The notes below the pieces were generated by a model. It saw nothing but the letters and a program-made list of their open reading frames with translations. It was not told where the DNA came from and ran no database searches. Positions 46,661 through 56,940 of a stretch of DNA of 64,000 nt are shown piece by piece. The stretch is from Rheum nobile (Eukaryota; Streptophyta; Magnoliopsida; Caryophyllales; Polygonaceae). How positions within the stretch are numbered: the first letter of the stretch is position 1; each line of letters starts with the position of its first letter. Position numbers and translations under genes: made by a program. The DNA lies in contig WOAB01000211.1 of NCBI GenBank assembly GCA_027886185.1, positions 2,580,001 through 2,644,000 of the forward strand, written 5' to 3'.

Positions 46661-49600
46661 ATGAGTCGTCCTTGGATGTACGGTGATCATACTACGACAC
46701 AATACTTGAGTGCGGTTAAGGAGTTCATTAGATGTGCTTTAGCACACCAACGGAGTACGAAAGCCGAAAAAATCTATTGTCCATGCCGTGATTGTAAGAA
46801 TATAAGGCGGTTAGATGATATTGATGAGATTGAGGATCATTTATTTCGTCGTGGTTTCAAACAAGATTACCATGTTTGGTTTTGGCATGGTGAGAAAATA
46901 CTTGATCGTCCAAGTTCTAGTGTCAATGAGTTTGATGTTCGGGTAGACACTGATGATAGTGATGATCATATTGCTGAGAATAATGAGATGGATGATGATG
47001 ATGACCAAGAAGATGATGAAATAAATGGGATGATGGATGGGGTGAGAGATCACTTGAACGAACGACCTCAGATGTTCGAACAAGTATCAAAGCCTACAGA
47101 GACTCCCTTGTATCCCGGGTGTACAAAATTTAGCAAGTTAGAGGCTGTGTCAATACTTTACAACTTGAAATGTGCTTCTGGTTGGACTGATGGAAGTTTC
47201 AACACCTTATTGGAATGGTTAGGTGATTTTTTACCAGAAGGCAATGAGATGCCTATCTCTACTTATTATGCCAATAAATTGATGTGTCCCTTAGGCTTAG
47301 AGGCCGTCAAGATAGATTCTTGCCCAAATGATTGTATGCTTTACAGAAATGAACATGAAAATTTGAATGAGTGTCCAAAGTGCGGTGCATCTCGTTACAA
47401 GCGTAAAAGGGTAAATTCGGCTAAGAGGGGCCCAGCAGCTAAGGTTATGTGGTATCTTCCGATAATACCTAGGTTTCAGCATTTGTTTTCGTTAAAGAAG
47501 GAAGCAAAAAATCTGAGGTGGCATGCGGAAGGGAGAAAGAAAGATGGACTCCTTAGACATCCTGCTGATTCTCCTCAATGGAGAAATATTGATAAGAAAT
47601 ATTCTGATTTTGGTGATGAGGATAGGAATCTGAGGCTTGCTTTATGTACAGATGGTGTGAATCCGTATGGCACTCTAAGCAGCCAACATAGCACATGGCC
47701 GGTTCTTCTAGCGATTTATAATCTTCCTCCATGGTTGTGTATGAAGCGCAAGTTTATCATGTTATCACTCCTCATCTCCGGGCCTAAGCAACCTGGGAAT
47801 GACATAGATGTGTATCTAGCTCCACTTGTTGATTATTTGAAATTACTGTGGAATGAAGGTGTTCCAATGTTCGATGCATACACCAACTCAAACTTTACCT
47901 TGCGAGCTATGGTTTTTTGTACCATAAATGATTTTCCGGCATATGGAAACTTGTCTGGGTACAAAACCAAAGGAGAACAAGCATGCCCTATATGTGAAGA
48001 AGATATGAAACCCGCCTACTTGAAAAATTACAGGAAAAATGTGTATCTAGGGTATCGGAAGTTCCTTAGTCGATATCACCCTTACCGTAAAAAGAAGAAG
48101 GAGTTCAATGGGTACACCGAGGAAGGAGTAGCTCGTACACCTTTGATAGGATCACAGGTTTATGAACGGATTAAAAATGTTGACACCAAATACGGCAAGG
48201 GCTTCAAGTCCGTCTCTGAAAAGGGTGTTTTATGGAAGAAATTGTCTATACTATGGGATCTTCCTTATTGGAAAGATTTGTCGGTTAGGCATTGTCTCGA
48301 TGTGATGCACATTGAAAAAAATGTTTGTGATGCTATAATTGGGACATTGCTAAATATACCCGGAAAGACGAAAGACAATCAGAAAGTTCGTTTTGATATG
48401 AAAGAGAGGAATATTCGACCAGATTTGTGGCCCGTTGTAAAACCGGATGGTAAAAAGACTTTTCTGCCTCTGACGTGTTACACAATGTCAAGAAAGGAGA
48501 AAAAGGTGTTTTGTGAGTGCTTACATGGCATTAAGGTTCCATCGGGATATTCGTCAAATGTAAAACGTCTAGTTTCTCTTTCGGACCTTCGGTTGATTGG
48601 TATGAAGTCTCATGATTGTCATGTATTGATTAATGTTTTCTTGCCGATCGCACTTCGTGGGATATTGCCGAAACACGTGAGACATGTTATAACAAAACTG
48701 TGTGTATTTTTCAGTTCCATATGTGCTAAGGTTATTGATCCGGAAATATTGGATGCTCTCCACGTTGATATTGTTGAAACTTTGTGTCGATTTGAAATGT
48801 ACTTTCCGCCGTCTTTCTTTGACATAATGGTGCACTTAATTGTTCATTTGGTTCGAGAAATCAAGTTATGTGGTCCGGTGTATTTAAGATGGATGTATCC
48901 TTTTGAGAGATTTTTTGGCAGTTTAAAGGACAAAGCAAAGAATCGGGCGAATGCAGAGGGTAGTATCATTCGTGGAGTCCTTCATGAAGAGATATCTCAA
49001 TACGCAACTGAGTTTTTGTCAAGGCTTCATCCAATAGGTCTTCCAAAATCTCATCATGCAGGGAGGCTTGAAGGAGAGGGAGTAATTGGTAAAAATCTCC
49101 TCCATCTGACAATTCATAATGCAATTAAATCTACTTGTCAATGAGTTTTTGTCAAGGCTTCATCCAATAGGTCTTCCAAAATCTCCTCCATCTGAAAGGA
49201 AGATTAAGGCACATCTTTGTGTGTTGCAGCATCTTACAGAGGTCAATCCTTACATAGAAAAGCATTGCCTTGAATTGCAACACAATAATCCAAAATTGAA
49301 TGAAAGAGCTTTGATGCGGGAACATAATCGCACATTTGTTGATTGGTTTAAGAAGGAAGTAGCTGAGGAACTTAGGAAAGAACATGACGTTTCTGATACG
49401 ATCAAGTGGTTATCTCGGGGTCCTCGACTATGTGTTCGGTCTTACGAAGGGTATGATATCAATGGGTTCACATTCTACACTAGAAGACAAGATGAAAAGA
49501 GTGTGGTGCAAAATAGTGGAGTGAAGGTCGTTGCATCATCTAGGGTCTATGCGAGCGCTAAGGACAAAAGACCGGTTGATGCGACACAATCGTATTATGG

Positions 49601-50016
49601 TGTTATCGAAGAAATATGGGAGCTTGATTATAACAATTTTACAATCCCTGTTTTCCGGTGCAAGTGGGTCAACAACCCTAACGGGGTGAAGCAAGATGAA
49701 ATTTATCCGGGTTTGACATTGGTAAACTTTGACCGATTAAGTGATAGTGACGAGCCATTCATCCTAGCATCACAAGCTAAGCAGATTTTTTATGTGGTAG
49801 ACAATGTTGATCCTAGATGGCGTGTAGTTGCCCAAGGTAAAAGACATAATCTTGGGTATTGATGATGTTGTGGATGAAGATGAGTATGACGAGTATGACG
49901 ACACACCCTTGTTATCAACTGTTGTTCAACCATTACCCGAGGAGGAAGATACAAATAATACTAATCACATCCGTACAGATCATAGGGAGGGAATATGGGT
50001 TACAAATCACAAATGA
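46661..50016 (+). pseudogene. CACTA-2 TNP2-type transposase (disrupted by templated filler)
   Basis: The start ATG at 46661 gives MSRPWMYGDHTT, matching the start in CACTA-1. Residues 1-90 are the transposase-associated zinc domain (YCPCRDCKNIRR, HLFRRGFKQDYHVWFWHG). Next is the TNP2/Transposase_21 core (STYYANKLMCPLGL, ECPKCGASRYKRKR, SHDCHVLINVFLPIAL, HCLDVMHIEKNVCD), then a DUF4218-like region (VLREIKLCGPVYLRW-type, YPFERFFGSLKDKAKN). A filler insertion at about 49096-49189 brings a stop. The frame resumes with a DUF4216-like region (GYDINGFTFYTRRQD, FRCKWVNNPNGVK) and ends early at 49862 through a one-base shift. The natural end is 50014-50016. It would bind the element ends and catalyse excision. 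Confidence 0.88.
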
Positions 50017-50298
50017 ATAAGATGAGGTAATTTATTGACAAGTAGATTTAATTGCATTATGAATTGTCTTCCTTGGATTTTTTATTTTTATATGTACTCG
50101 TATGCTTTTTTTTATATGTACTCATGAAATCATGATCTAGTTTTTATGAGCAATGCTGAAGCAAATGAGTCTTTATTACATAGACGTTAATTATACCTTG
50201 TTCTCCTCTTAGGAAGTTCATTTTTATGTGACAATGCAGAAGCTTTATGTTACAATAAGTAATTTTTGTGTGTGCTTGTTGCAGGAATTCTAGCCACT
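50017..50298 (+). other. Region between transposase and second gene, CACTA-2
   Basis: AT-rich and non-coding, with a likely splice acceptor TTGTTGCAG ending at 50284. The stretch about 50034-50070 is the source of the inverted filler found in the transposase. Whether the two genes are separate or alternatively spliced from one transcript cannot be told. Confidence 0.5.
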
Positions 50299-53200
50299 AT
50301 GTCTAACGAAAGTGGAAATGCTATTTTCCCTACCCAAGGTGATCCTGAATCACAAGGTGTTAGCGCGATTACACAGATCGCTAAAGGGCGTGGTCCGTCA
50401 AAAGGCGTTCAAGTAAAAAAGCCTATGCACCTTGAGTTTAATGAGTTTAATGTCCCTGATGGCGAGTGGTCGAAACAATACGGAAAGCAAGTTGGGAGTT
50501 GTGCTCAAAGAATTAATATTAACGTGAAAGAATACCGAAGGATAGATGAGAAGACGAGGCAAGGGTTTTGGGAGGAGACCAAGGTATAATGTCTTTTTAA
50601 ATTGTTTTAAATATATACTATATTAACTATCATTCTAACTTATTGTAAAAATCCACAGCTTATGTTCCACATCATTGAGGATGTCAATAAATAAAGGGAA
50701 AAATACTTCCATTCTTGTGTGGCAAAACGATTTAGAGATTTCAAGAGCAAGTTGGTAGCTCGATGGATAACTAAGACGCAAAAGTCGTCGAAGTATCCTA
50801 GAAACAAGATGCCTTGGGAAATCTACCACCACATTACAGAGGCTGATTGGTCAGTTTTTCTTCAAGAATATTACAGGCCAGAGTCATTGGTAATAATGCT
50901 ATTTCTTTTTAGTATTAAAGATTTCTAGTCAGCTAGCGGAAATCATTGGTAATAATGCAATTGACTTTTGACAGGCTCGTAGTGAGAAAGCAAAGGCAAG
51001 TGCAGCCCACCACAAGAATCCTCATCGCACCGGCCAGGCGGGTTATATTAGAAAACGACACGAGTGGATAAAAGAAGGATGACTCCCAGAGGAAGCAGCT
51101 TTATCTCTGTCAAGTAGCTCCTCAGTGAACTCATCGGTTCCTAGAGCTAGAAAATACAGATCAAAGGAGTGGGTTTTGGCTCATCAAGTTCGAACTGAGG
51201 ATGGAAAGTGGGAAGTTAGCCCGAACGATAAGGATATCGTAGAAATTGCAAGAAAAGTTGTAAGTAGTGCTTTTTAATGAATATTTACTTAAATTTACTT
51301 GGAAATATGAACTAATCTATACTTTCCTAATTGACATTATAGGAGGAGTATATCGAAGAAGAAGAAAAAGGAAACCTTACTTTCGAGGATGATGAGGATG
51401 CCCTCACCAACGCCATTGGGAAAAAGATCATCGTGGCCGTGTCAAGGCAATAGGTGGAAATGTGGGTTATAGAGTTGCTTTCGGTCCAAGAGAACGAAGG
51501 AGAAGATGTTCTAGTAAAGCTTCATCAGATCTGATCGAATCGATCAGAGCTGAAGTTAGAAAGGAGTTTGAAGGTGAGTTAGATAAAAGGGTTGTTGAGG
51601 CCCTCCAAAAGCAACTACGCTCCATGTTACACATAAATCAACCAAACTTCACTTCTACTCCCGTTCTTGAACTTAATGTTGATGCACCCTATACCACTTG
51701 TCCTGATTCCACACCGCAACCACGTGAGCTAAAGGTATGATTGAGTTTGAGTATTATCATGAACTCTTTATGTCCAAATACCTGTTATAACATGAATTAA
51801 AATACCTCTTATGCAGGAAAGGACTCCATGCCATCTTGCCCTTGAGGATAAAGATTCTGGTAACAAAGTGCTCGTAGCGGATGGTATGGTACAACCCTCA
51901 AACGATGCATCGTCCCAACACTTTACACCGATGAAGCCTGATCACTACAAAGTCCAAGTTGATTTTGTTTATGATGGACATCATGATGATATTCTTCCGG
52001 TGCCTACGAATGATGGTTTCACTAACTTAGGCGGTGCTCAGGGTAGTTTCGTGCAATGGCCGATCCGCTTAGTGATTTTCGAAGACGACGAGGTAAGAAA
52101 TCTAGGCTCAATAATAATGTACACATTACTCACTCTTGCTCATCTATAATTCTAATATATATAGGACTATACTACTCCACGCCCAATAAAGAAGTCCAAG
52201 TCATTTCTCTCTAAAAAGGTGGATGACAGCGCCAAAAATACAAAGGTAAGTCATTTCTCTCTAAAAAGGTGGATATAATTCATAATTTAGGCCCTTGGCG
52301 GGATAGAATTCATAATTTAGGCCCTTGGCGGGATATAATTCATAATTTAGGCCCTTGGCGGGATAGTTATTAGAAATGATATTAAATCTTCCTTGTGTAT
52401 GCTCAATAATACAAATGTTACTTCATTATTATTGTTTGGAAATTTCATGTCAAAATAACTCTTAAGTCTCAGTCCAACAAAGAGGTGGTTGGTAGTTGTG
52501 ATCGTAAAACAGAAGAATCAGCCGCCAAACGAAAGAAAGCAGAAAATGAAGAAATTCAAGGTCATGGCCAGTCATGCAAGTGGTTGCAATTTGTTATGTC
52601 TTCGGCGCCGGGTGATATATATGATAGTACTCCCATCCCATTGGATGCCTTGGTTTGGAATTATGTGACAGATCAAGAAACATACGTCACTGCATCCGAT
52701 GTAGAAGAGTTCCTTAAGGGGGCGTGCTTAAACATTTCTGTGATTCAAGTCTACATGATGTAAATGTTTTGATCAGTCTTTATCTTTTAATTGTCAACTA
52801 TCATTCTTAATCGTTTTTTCTTTAATTGTTCAACTATCATTCTTAATCATTTTTTCTTTAAATGTGCAGGTATTTATTGGACAATCACACATATGCATTT
52901 GAAAATTCTCGAATTGGGTTCATTTCTCCTGAGATGGTGTCAAGCACTAGAATCAAGGCCGATCCATCTTTTCCAGCAAATTACTTGCAACGTGTGTTCA
53001 ATGCTAACAGTGCCAAATTGTTTTTGCTCCCATATAATCAAGAGTAAGTGTTTTCAATAAGTTTCATATATAATTAGTATTTTAAGCAATCATTAATGTT
53101 TATCAATTTACGTTTAAATGATGCAGCAATCATTGGACTATGTACGTGATAGACGTATTTAAAGCATAGGTCTATCTTTTCGATTCTCTAAAAGGTCCAG

Positions 53201-53771
53201 ACAACAGAACGACTGATGCATCTGGATTCATGAATTTGTAAGTTATTTTGCTTACGAACTAGTTTTTTTTTGGAATATTAACAATAATAGTTTCGTGACT
53301 GTATTATGTTGATTTTCTAGGGCATTTCAAGTGTTTAAGTATCAAGGTGGGAAGTGCGATAAATCAATAGGAAAACGTAAGATGTTGAGAGTCTGCAATA
53401 TAGAGGTACATATAGCATTTTAAACGCTTTAGGTTTGTTTATTTATAATCAAAGGCCTTGTATCTAAGACAGCCCCCTTATGTTGTATAATTAGTGCGCT
53501 CAACAAAGCAGCGGAACCGAGTGTGGCTATTATGTCATGAAGTTCATGTTAGAGATAGTCACGGGACTCGAGGACTCTGATGAGCGACTAGATAAGGTAT
53601 GTAACTTAACTAACTATATATTGATAGTATTTGTGTTTTGTGTCAATAATTTCTGTGTTTTTTATGAAGCTATATCCTAAGAGGAAGACAACGTATACTT
53701 ATGAAGAAATGGATGTTGTTCGTGAGCAATGGGCACAGTATTTTACATCGAAGTATTTATTGTCGGATTGA
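50299..53771 (+). pseudogene. CACTA-2 second gene: plant-transposase-like part plus Ulp1-type C48 peptidase
   Basis: ATG at 50299. Exons read from frame and splice signals: 50299-50585 (EWSKQYGKQVGSCAQRININ), 50659-50889 (RFRDFKSKLVARWITK, HHITEADWSVFLQ), about 50974-51259 (GQAGYIRKRHEWIKEG), about 51343-51735 (ESIRAEVRKEFEGELDKR), about 51817-52092, about 52165-52245 and about 52470-52759. Peptidase exons: 52871-53046 (YLLDNHTYAFENSRIGFIS, LFLLPYNQE), about 53128-53238 (His in NHWTMYVID, Asp in YLFDSLKG), about 53322-53404, about 53497-53596 (Gln and Cys in QQSSGTECGYYVMKFM) and about 53669-53771. The N-terminal half resembles Transposase_24 (Ptta/En/Spm). The C-terminal half has the Ulp1 His-Asp-Cys triad. 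Stops near 50692, 51080 and 53168 and a one-base deletion near 51428 break it. Confidence 0.8.
52196..52400 (+). repeat. Duplicated segments in a CACTA-2 intron
   Basis: TCATTTCTCTCTAAAAAGG occurs at about 52201 and again at 52251. It is followed by three copies of TTAGGCCCTTGGCGGGATA (about 52286-52370) and a tail, TAGTTATTAGAAATGATATT, that is identical to the transposase leader at about 46609-46640. CACTA-1 lacks this at the same intron (54850-54890). The segment therefore looks copied from the 5' part of the element. Confidence 0.75.
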
Positions 53772-53969
53772 ACTTGTTTGTACTTGTCATGTAAACTGTT
53801 GTTGAGAACCTGACTGTACTCTGGTGAAATCTGTTGTGTTGTTGTATATTATTCTGTGAATAAAATCAGGAATCTATTCTGCAAATTTAATGTGTGTATG
53901 GTGCAAATTTAATGTGTGTATGGTGCATCATAAAATCAGGAATCTATGCTGTAAATTTAATGAAATAAC

Positions 53970-54289
53970 TTTTAGAGGCGGGCCTATGTATGCCCGCCTC
54001 TAAAAGTCCACTTGTTGAGGCAGGCATATAGAGGCCCGCATCAACAAGTGGACTTTTAGAGGCGGGCATACATAGGCCCGCCTCTAAAAGTGCCTCACTT
54101 TGGCGCCATAGTGAGGCACTTGTTGAGGCGGGCCTATAGAGGCCCGCCTCAACAAGTGGCTTTTAGAGGCGTATATTGCCCGCCTCAAAAAGGGTCCCCA
54201 CTTGTTACAGCCCCCTCATTTGAAGCGAACGGTGTTCGCCTCAATAAGTGTCCAAATGCCCGCCTCTATTAGGGTTTTTTCCACTAGTG
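53970..54289. repeat. CACTA-2 3' subterminal hairpin array and terminal repeat
   Basis: At least five inverted pairs, e.g. CTTTTAGAGGCGGGC...GCCCGCCTCTAAAAG (53971-54008) and CACTTGTTGAGGC...GCCTCAACAAGTG (54117-54158). One pair uses a different sequence around TTTGGCGCC (54096-54120). The terminal repeat is at 54275-54289. It matches the left end of CACTA-1. Confidence 0.87.
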
Positions 54290-56940
54290 CTTGTTACATT
54301 TAGGGTTTGCCGAGTTGTATTTAATAGAGGTGTGGATTCATTTCTATGTAACGACGACGACGGAAAATAGAGAGAACGAAAAGAAGAAAGAAAAGAAGTG
54401 AGGTGTGTGTAAGTCAATGAGGGTTGAGTTTGATTCATCGTTGTAGTAGAGGCTTCAAGTCTAGCAGGTTGTTTAGATGTCGAAGTCCAGGATACAAGTG
54501 TAATCAAGCAAGAAATCAATAAGACAAGTACACGCTTCAAAATCTTCTCAAGCGAAAGCTTGAAGATAGTGGTTTTTCCTTGAGAATCTAGTTTTGCTAA
54601 TCAGGGTTTCCACTATATATCGTGAGTTCGTTCGTTATCTTTCCTGCTATATTTATCCGCTGCAACTTCTGTGGGAACAAAGTTTTTGTTCCCTCAGACG
54701 TAACTCTAACGATCCAACACTTCTGTTTTACGATCACAGCTACCAACCGCCTCTTTGTTGGACTGAGACTTGAGAGTTATTTGGACATGAAATTTCCAAA
54801 AAATAATAATGAAGTAACATTTGTATTATTGAGCACAAAGGTCTTACCTTTGTATTTTTGGTGCTGTCATCCACCTTTTTAGAGAGAAATGACTTGGACT
54901 TCTTTGTTGGGCATGGAGTATAGTCCTATATATAGAATTATAGATGAGCAAGAGTGAGTAATGTGGTGTACATTATTATTGAGCACAAAGGTCTTACCTC
55001 GTCGTCTTCGAAAATCACTAAGCGGATCGGCCATTGCACGAAACTACCCTGAGCACCGCCTAAGTTAGTGAAACCATCACCCGTAGGTACCGGAAGAATA
55101 TCATCATTATGTCCATCATAAACAAAATCAACTTGGACTTTGTAGTGATCAGGCTTCATCGGTGTAAAGTGTTGGGACGATGCACCGTTTGAGGGTTGTA
55201 CCATACCATCCGCTACGAGCACTTTGTTACCAGAATCTTTATCCTCAAGGGCAAGATGGCATGGAGTCCTTTCCTGCATATAAAGTAAAATGAAAAATGC
55301 AAGACTAAGGTTGCGGCATGGAATTTTAATTCATGTTATAAGAGGTCTTAGCATGAAGAGTTCATGACAATACTCAAACTCAATCATACCTTTAGCTCAC
55401 GTGGTTGCGGTGTGGAATCAGGACGAGTGGTATAGGAAGCATTAACATTAAGTTCAAGAACGGGAGTAGAAGTGGAGTTTGGTTGATTTATATGTAACAT
55501 GGAGCGTAGTTGCTTTTGGAGGGCCTCAGTCACCCTTTTATCTAATTCACCTTCAAACTCCTTTCTAATTTCAGCTCTGATCGATTCGATCAGATCTGAT
55601 GAAGCTTCACTAGAACATCTTCTCCGTCATTCTCTTGGACCGAAAGCAACTCTATAACCAACATTTCCACCTATTGCCTTGACACGGCCACGATGATATT
55701 TTTTCTCAATAGCTTTGGTGAGGGCATCCTCATCATCCTCGAAAGTAAGGTTTCCTTTTTCTTCTTCTTCGATATACTCCTTCTATAATGCCAATTAGGA
55801 AAGTATAAATTAGTTCATATTTCCAAGTCAATTTAAGTAAATATTCATTAAAAAAGCACTACTTACAAGTTTTCTTGCAATTTCTACGGCTTCCTTATCG
55901 TTCGGGTTAACTTCCCACTTTCCATCCTTACTTCGAACTTGATGAGCCAAAACCCACTCCTTTGATCTATATTTTCTAGCTCTAGGAACCGATGAGTTCA
56001 TTGAGGAGCTACTTGACAGAGATAAAGCTGCTTCCGATGGGAGTCGTCCTTCTTTTATCCACTCGGGTCGTTTTCTAATATAACCCGCTTGGCCGATGAG
56101 ATGAGGATTCTTGTTTAATAGTGCACTTGCCCTTGCTTTCTCACTACGAGCCTGTCAAAAGGCACATAGATTTATAACCAACGATTTCCGCTGACTAGAA
56201 ATCTTTAATAGTAAAAAGAAATAGCATTATTACCAATGACTCCGGCTTGTAATATTCTTTAAGATAAACTGACCAATCAGCCTCTGTAATGTGGTGGTAG
56301 ATTTCCCAAGGCATCTTGTTTGTAGGATATTTCGACGGCTTTTGCTTCTTAGTTATCCATCGACGCACCAACTTGCTCTTGAAATCTCTAAATCGTTTTG
56401 CCACACAAGAATGAAAGTATTTTCCCCTTGATTTATCTACATCCTCAATGATGTGGAACATAAGCTATGGATTTTTACAATAAGTTAGATTAATTGTTAA
56501 GATAGTATATATTTAAAACAATTTAAAATGTCATTATACCTTGGTCTCCTCCCAAAACCCTTGCCTCGTCTGCTCATCTATCTTTCGGTATTCTTTCTCG
56601 TTAATATTAATTCTTTGAGCACAACTCCCAACTTGCTTTCCGTATTCTTTCGACCACTCGCCATCAGGGACATTAAACTCAAGGTGCATAGGCTTTTTTA
56701 CTTGAACTCCTTTTGACAGACCACGCCCTTTAGCGATCTGTGTAATCGCGCTAACACCTTGTGATTCATGATCACCCTGGGTAGGGAGAATAGCATTTCC
56801 ACTTTCGTTAGATATAGTGGCTAGAATTCCTGCAACAAGCACACAAAAAAAGCATATAAGTACACATCACAAAAAAAAATCCAAGGAAGACAATTTATAA
56901 TGCAATTAAATCTACTTGTCAATAAATTACCTCATCTTAT

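Larger units (their letters stand above)
45342..54289 (+). mobile_element. CACTA-2 (En/Spm family), youngest insertion
   Basis: An 8948-bp element with terminal repeats CACTAGTGGAAAAAA at both ends and a perfect 3-bp duplication CTT (45339-45341 and 54290-54292). It contains a TNP2 transposase and a second gene with a Ulp1-type peptidase, both damaged. Same family as CACTA-1, in opposite orientation. Nothing is inserted in it, so it is the innermost member of the stack. Confidence 0.96.
38948..54719 (+). mobile_element. Copia element D inserted in the CACTA-1 peptidase gene
   Basis: The 5' LTR 38948-39865 (918 bp) and the 3' LTR 44851-45341 plus 54293-54719 (also 918 bp) are separated by an internal region. 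Flanks CTTCC (38943-38947) and CTTCT (54720-54724) match at four of five bases. The uninterrupted sequence in CACTA-2 (GATTCTTCTG at about 52510) confirms the site. By eye the LTRs differ at about 19 positions (2%). CACTA-2 lies inside the 3' LTR. gag is truncated; pol is almost complete. Confidence 0.94.
44851..54719 (+). repeat. Element D 3' LTR, split by CACTA-2
   Basis: Parts 44851-45341 (491 bp) and 54293-54719 (427 bp) total 918 bp, identical in length to the 5' LTR. CACTA-2 and one CTT copy are inserted where the 5' LTR reads ATCTTATCTTGTTACATTTA uninterrupted. Confidence 0.95.
37648..56803 (-). pseudogene. CACTA-1 second gene: plant-transposase-like part plus Ulp1-type C48 peptidase, split by Copia D
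   Basis: Multi-exon minus-strand gene whose exons match CACTA-2 (50299-53771). Pieces: 56803-56534 (VPDGEWSKEYGKQVGSCAQR), 56461-56233 (KSKLVRRWITKKQK, HHITEADWSVYL), about 56153-55869 (GQAGYIRKRPEWIKEG), about 55783-55391 (one TGA near 55630; then ESIRAEIRKEFEGELDKR), 55275-54996, and 54925 down to 54720. Copia D intervenes, then 38947-38700. The peptidase exons follow: about 38583-38385 (ENSRIGFICPEMVSSTR, LFLLPYNQE), about 38310-38185 (His exon, NH then a Trp-to-stop; Asp in LLDSLKG), then GGTECGYYVMKFM near 37900. The end is at 37648. The initiator ATG is changed to ATA. Non-functional, but the Ulp1 catalytic residues are recognisable. Confidence 0.78.
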
